53,545 bases of DNA from an uncultured Bacteroidales bacterium. Its GTDB lineage: Bacteria; Bacteroidota; Bacteroidia; Bacteroidales; Paludibacteraceae. The DNA lies in the NCBI GenBank assembly GCA_902798965.1, contig CADBYS010000020.1, positions 1-53,545 on the forward strand, read 5' to 3'. The position numbers and the translations under genes are program-made. A model generated the notes under the pieces. It did not search any database. It was not told the origin of the DNA and was given only the letters and a program-made list of their open reading frames with translations. This document shows, in pieces, positions 51,010 through 53,545 of this stretch (positions are counted from its first letter, which is position 1; every line of letters begins with the position of its first letter).

Positions 51010-51414
51010 CTACCTCTCCTCATACGTGCCATCGGTATAATACACGATGATCTTCGCTATCTGCTTCTGTGCTGCAGCCGGCTGATACACCACATGCTGC
51101 GCCATGGGCTGACGGGGCGCATCCTCATCCGTCTGCTCTACGGGCACATCCAGCGGACGCATATCGCCAAACAGACTCGTCTGCTGCAATCCTCCGTTAG
51201 GGCGGTACATGCTGCCTGTGCCTAATAGCAGCCAATCTGTGTTGATCGTACGGAACCGGTTGAGGATACGCACATACAGATCCGTGCTTGGTTTGTTCCT
51301 CTCTGCCAATATATTAGATATCGTACTGGCTGCTACGCCAATCTCTGCAGCAAACTGCTTTGCTGTCATTTGCTCAGATTCGATTATTTTGGCTATTCGT
51401 TCACGCTCGTTCAT
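51010..51414 (-). CDS. Helix-turn-helix (XRE-like) regulator
   Basis: Residues about 1-60 form an XRE-type HTH: MNERERIAKIIESEQMTAKQ, then FAAEIGVAASTISNILAERN and a supporting segment ending NTDWLLLGTGSMY. The C-terminal about 60 residues are polar and Pro/Gln-rich and end in IIVYYTDGTYEER. Such small regulators are common in Bacteroidales; no target is evident. The start at 51414 gives the family-typical beginning; a longer frame from 51453 is possible. A good promoter lies at 51485-51516. Confidence 0.78.
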   Translation of the reverse strand: MNERERIAKIIESEQMTAKQFAAEIGVAASTISNILAERNKPSTDLYVRILNRFRTINTDWLLLGTGSMYRPNGGLQQTSLFGDMRPLDVPVEQTDEDAPRQPMAQHVVYQPAAAQKQIAKIIVYYTDGTYEER

Positions 51415-51484
51415 TCTATTCAATTCTCGTAAAAGTTGCACAATTTTTAGCAAATTTCAGCATTTCTCCCGCCGAAATTTTCTG

Positions 51485-51516
51485 CAAAGATACGAAAATT
51501 TTTTCACATTTGCAAA
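51485..51516 (-). promoter_or_regulatory. Promoter of the HTH gene
   Basis: On the minus strand TTTG (51513-51516) and TATCTTTG (51485-51492) are 20 bases apart. Confidence 0.85.
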
Positions 51517-52099
51517 TTTTTGAACAGAAAATATTTTACGCGAAAATATTCATTTGTGTGAATAGTTGCATAGAAGAGACTGAGTGTTTCACATTGCTGT
51601 AAATTCCTAAATAGCACACAGTTATTAATATTGCATCTTAGTTTAGGTAATCGCCATAATTCTAACAATATGTGCTATTTGCAAAACATAGCTATTCAAT
51701 ATTCCTTGTATCCGGCTATTTTCAAGCAAAACGCTCAAATCCATAATTCATCACTTTAAGTAATCTTGCTATAAGTTGTTTTATAGTGATTTATGCTATT
51801 TATAAACTCTTTCGTGGAACATTTTAAAAGCGTGATTCAGTGCCTTGTATGCAGTTTTGGATGGTGAATAGATTTCTCGCAATTTTGTTATTGATTTGTG
51901 AATTTCGTGGTGTTTTTGATTGTGAATTTCACGACTCAAAATTTTACTTTTGTGATTTTGACTTTGCGAAATGTCGTGAGATTTCAAAATTTTGAACGTG
52001 ATTTTCACCACCCTAAAATATGAAATTTTTCACAAACTGTAAAAACTACTATTCCCCCTACTCTCATGACAACGGTCGTAAGCATCCAATGGAGTACAT
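51517..52099. other. AT-rich gene-free region
   Basis: About 580 bases with no convincing gene. A 71-codon minus-strand frame here is basic, low in complexity, starts with GTG and has no promoter. Repeated motifs such as GTGAATTTC and GATTGTGAATTTCACG are present, including short inverted repeats. No tRNA or other RNA gene was recognised. Confidence 0.5.
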
Positions 52100-52131
52100 A
52101 TTGTAGGAGTCAAAGTTTTTTTGTATCTTTG
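52100..52131 (+). promoter_or_regulatory. Promoter before a frameshifted remnant
   Basis: ATTG (52100-52103) and TATCTTTG (52124-52131) are 20 bases apart. The -7 box is perfect; the first base of -33 is off-consensus. An ATG follows at 52163. Confidence 0.65.
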
Positions 52132-52162
52132 CAGAAAATTTAGATTTCTAAAGTATGTGATT

Positions 52163-52349
52163 ATGGAAAAAGGTCAATTTTTAGAATTGTTGCACGAAAA
52201 ACAGAAAATGACAAAGATATTTTCCAGCTTTTGCCGCAGAATTGGATTGTGTCGCATCCGGAAGCTTGTATAGGTGCCACGCAACAATAAATCAAACTGT
52301 AACTCCAACCGGTTACAGCCCTAATTTTATATCCCGACCTGCACTATAG
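52163..52349 (+). pseudogene. Frameshifted remnant of a small DNA-binding or IS66-TnpA-like gene
   Basis: ATG at 52163 encodes MEKGQFLELLHEKQKMTKIF and stops after 36 codons. In the next frame, from about 52227, the sequence continues plausibly as FAAELDCVASGSLYR and runs to a TAG at 52347-52349. The start resembles short HTH proteins of the IS66 TnpA type, but this is a weak match. A one-base shift near 52220-52227 would explain the break. It follows an intact promoter. Confidence 0.35.
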
Positions 52350-52413
52350 TGGGTGGTTACATTTGAACTTGATTCATGGTCATATCATTCGTTGATTTGT
52401 TTTGAATTTTGTG

Positions 52414-52445
52414 CAAAGGTACAACAAAAAAACGAAACTCACAAA
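52414..52445 (-). promoter_or_regulatory. Orphan minus-strand promoter
   Basis: TTTG (52442-52445) and TACCTTTG (52414-52421) are 20 bases apart on the minus strand. It lies downstream of the BspA-type gene and points into the remnant region, where no minus-strand gene is visible. Confidence 0.65.
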
Positions 52446-52491
52446 TTTAAGTGTCATTTTCAATTAATTTGAGAAAATTCTCTATTTTAGG

Positions 52492-53490
52492 CTATACAAA
52501 CTCCCATATGATTTTGTATGCCTGATAAGTTCTTCCATTATAAATGTCTTCTACTAACTCTGTCGATTTGACATGAATAATATCTCCAACATCTATTGGT
52601 CCTGCACAACTGGAATGTTTGTTGAAAAGCGGTTTCTGCTTAACGCGCACTTTCTCATCCTCTTCCTCAAGAAACTCATCCGAAGAAAAAAGATTATAAT
52701 AGCATACTAACATAGTGTCATTTCCTTCGCTTTCTATTCCAACGATCTTATAATATCCTTGTCTTGGCGTAAATAGCCCTAAGCTATTTACCAGAGCATA
52801 TAATCGTGCCAACTCATGAATTTCATTTCCGCTTTTACACCAGAACATCCAAAAAGGAATAGTATGTCCATCCTTTTTGAATTGCGAATACTCTTGAAAG
52901 GACAACTCGATGCCAAATGGAGGGAACTCCAACGGCGTGCCACCATTCTTATTCTGGATGTTAGGATTCTCCTTTTGTCTTCTTTCAAAATATGCCCGAT
53001 ATTCGGAATTAACTTCTTCCCATGTTCTTGGTTTCTGGTCTTCCATAGATGCTTCAACTATTTTGTCCTTGAAATCTTTTATACCAGCCATTTTCTCAAA
53101 GCGTGCTTTTTGACCTTTTGGAACTCGGATTTCTTTGAGATCATTACAGCCACGAAAAGTCCATAATCCAATATTTCTGACACTGTTTGGAATCGCAATT
53201 GCAGCCAACCTGCTACATCCTGTAAAAGCATTATGTCCAATGCCTGTAACGCCATTGCCAATGGTCACAGAGGTCAAGCCAATACACCCGAAGAAAGCAT
53301 TCTCTCCAATCTTTGCGACGCTATTGCCAATCGTCACAGATATTAAACCGATGCAACCCAAGAATGCATTGCCTCCAATGTTCGTGACGCTATTAGGAAT
53401 TTCACATGACCCCTGAAAATCTTTTGGACATTTCACTAATGTCTTACGGTCATCGGAGAACTCAACACCATATTTATCAATGTATGCCAT
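52492..53490 (-). CDS. BspA-type LRR protein, paralogue of the island protein (332 aa)
   Basis: The head MAYIDKYGVEFSDDRKTLVK is nearly the same as in the protein at 12090. About five LRR_5 repeats follow (NSVTNIGGNAFLGCIGLISV, NGVTGIGHNAFTGCSRLAAI). The rest (about 150-332) is a different domain with no zinc ribbon (FPPFGIELSFQEYSQFKKDG, HELARLYALVNSLGLFTPRQ), unknown to me. There is no signal peptide. The start at 53490 matches the paralogue. Its promoter is probably beyond the window. It may pair with a partner gene outside the window. Confidence 0.8.
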   Translation of the reverse strand: MAYIDKYGVEFSDDRKTLVKCPKDFQGSCEIPNSVTNIGGNAFLGCIGLISVTIGNSVAKIGENAFFGCIGLTSVTIGNGVTGIGHNAFTGCSRLAAIAIPNSVRNIGLWTFRGCNDLKEIRVPKGQKARFEKMAGIKDFKDKIVEASMEDQKPRTWEEVNSEYRAYFERRQKENPNIQNKNGGTPLEFPPFGIELSFQEYSQFKKDGHTIPFWMFWCKSGNEIHELARLYALVNSLGLFTPRQGYYKIVGIESEGNDTMLVCYYNLFSSDEFLEEEDEKVRVKQKPLFNKHSSCAGPIDVGDIIHVKSTELVEDIYNGRTYQAYKIIWEFV

Positions 53491-53545
53491 GGTAAAGATA
53501 TTTATATGTGTTCTTGTATAAATTTCACAAGATGTTTAGCCTCTT

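Noticed and set aside
51796-52011. 71-codon minus-strand frame
   Set aside because: GTG start, low-complexity Lys/His/Ser/Ile composition, no promoter and no motif; more likely AT-rich non-coding DNA.
1-53545. tRNA and rRNA genes
   Set aside because: Scanning spacers by eye gave no cloverleaf or rRNA-like segments; a covariance search would be needed to exclude them fully.

Overview
This window comes from a member of the order Bacteroidales. Almost every promoter I can find has the Bacteroidetes form, a -33 YTTG and a -7 TAnCTTTG, usually 20 bases apart. The core genes (TonB-dependent receptor, DUF5689 lipoprotein, DUF1573 protein, Ig-like lipoprotein, IMPACT/YigZ, S41 protease) are a typical Bacteroidales set. 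The family cannot be fixed from the sequence alone.

The window has three parts. (1) About 1-22.9 kb is an accessory island, AT-rich in its second half. It begins with a partial gene, a small lipoprotein, a STAS-like DUF4325 protein and an Abi_2/HEPN-type gene. From a promoter at 2119-2150 a tightly packed gene series follows: ORF6N protein, sigma factor, C39-like cysteine protease, dynamin-like GTPase, Hsp70 with a zinc ribbon in place of its substrate-binding domain, second dynamin-like GTPase, membrane-anchored GrpE-like protein, and a small protein. The small gene is cut by an IS4-type element (10674-12030) with perfect inverted repeats and a perfect 9-bp target duplication. Beyond the IS the series continues with a BspA-type LRR protein carrying zinc ribbons, a DUF2971 protein, three more zinc-ribbon proteins and an HD-type phosphohydrolase. 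Smaller secreted, membrane and HAD-type genes complete the island, which ends in repeats that look like IS ends and a 5'-truncated DUF4143 ATPase remnant.

(2) About 23-51.4 kb is core chromosome: U32 peptidase-like protein, asd, uvrA, lon, IMPACT protein, acyltransferase, coaD, S41 protease, Ig-like lipoprotein, relA/spoT, DUF1573, meaB, dnaB, asnS, TonB receptor, DUF5689, cvpA, an unknown protein, rlmB and an HTH regulator. Several families of short low-complexity repeats fill many spacers here, and four genes carry such repeats in frame. I saw none of these repeats in the island. (3) About 51.4-53.5 kb is a second, gene-poor accessory patch with a frameshifted remnant, two promoters with no intact gene, and a paralogue of the island's BspA-type protein.

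The best candidate for an undescribed system is the sigma / C39 protease / dynamin / Hsp70 / dynamin / membrane-GrpE operon and its zinc-ribbon partners. My inference is an inducible, chaperone-controlled membrane-remodelling system for stress or phage defence, in which zinc ribbons may act as a shared assembly tag. The parts are read from sequence; the function is not demonstrated.
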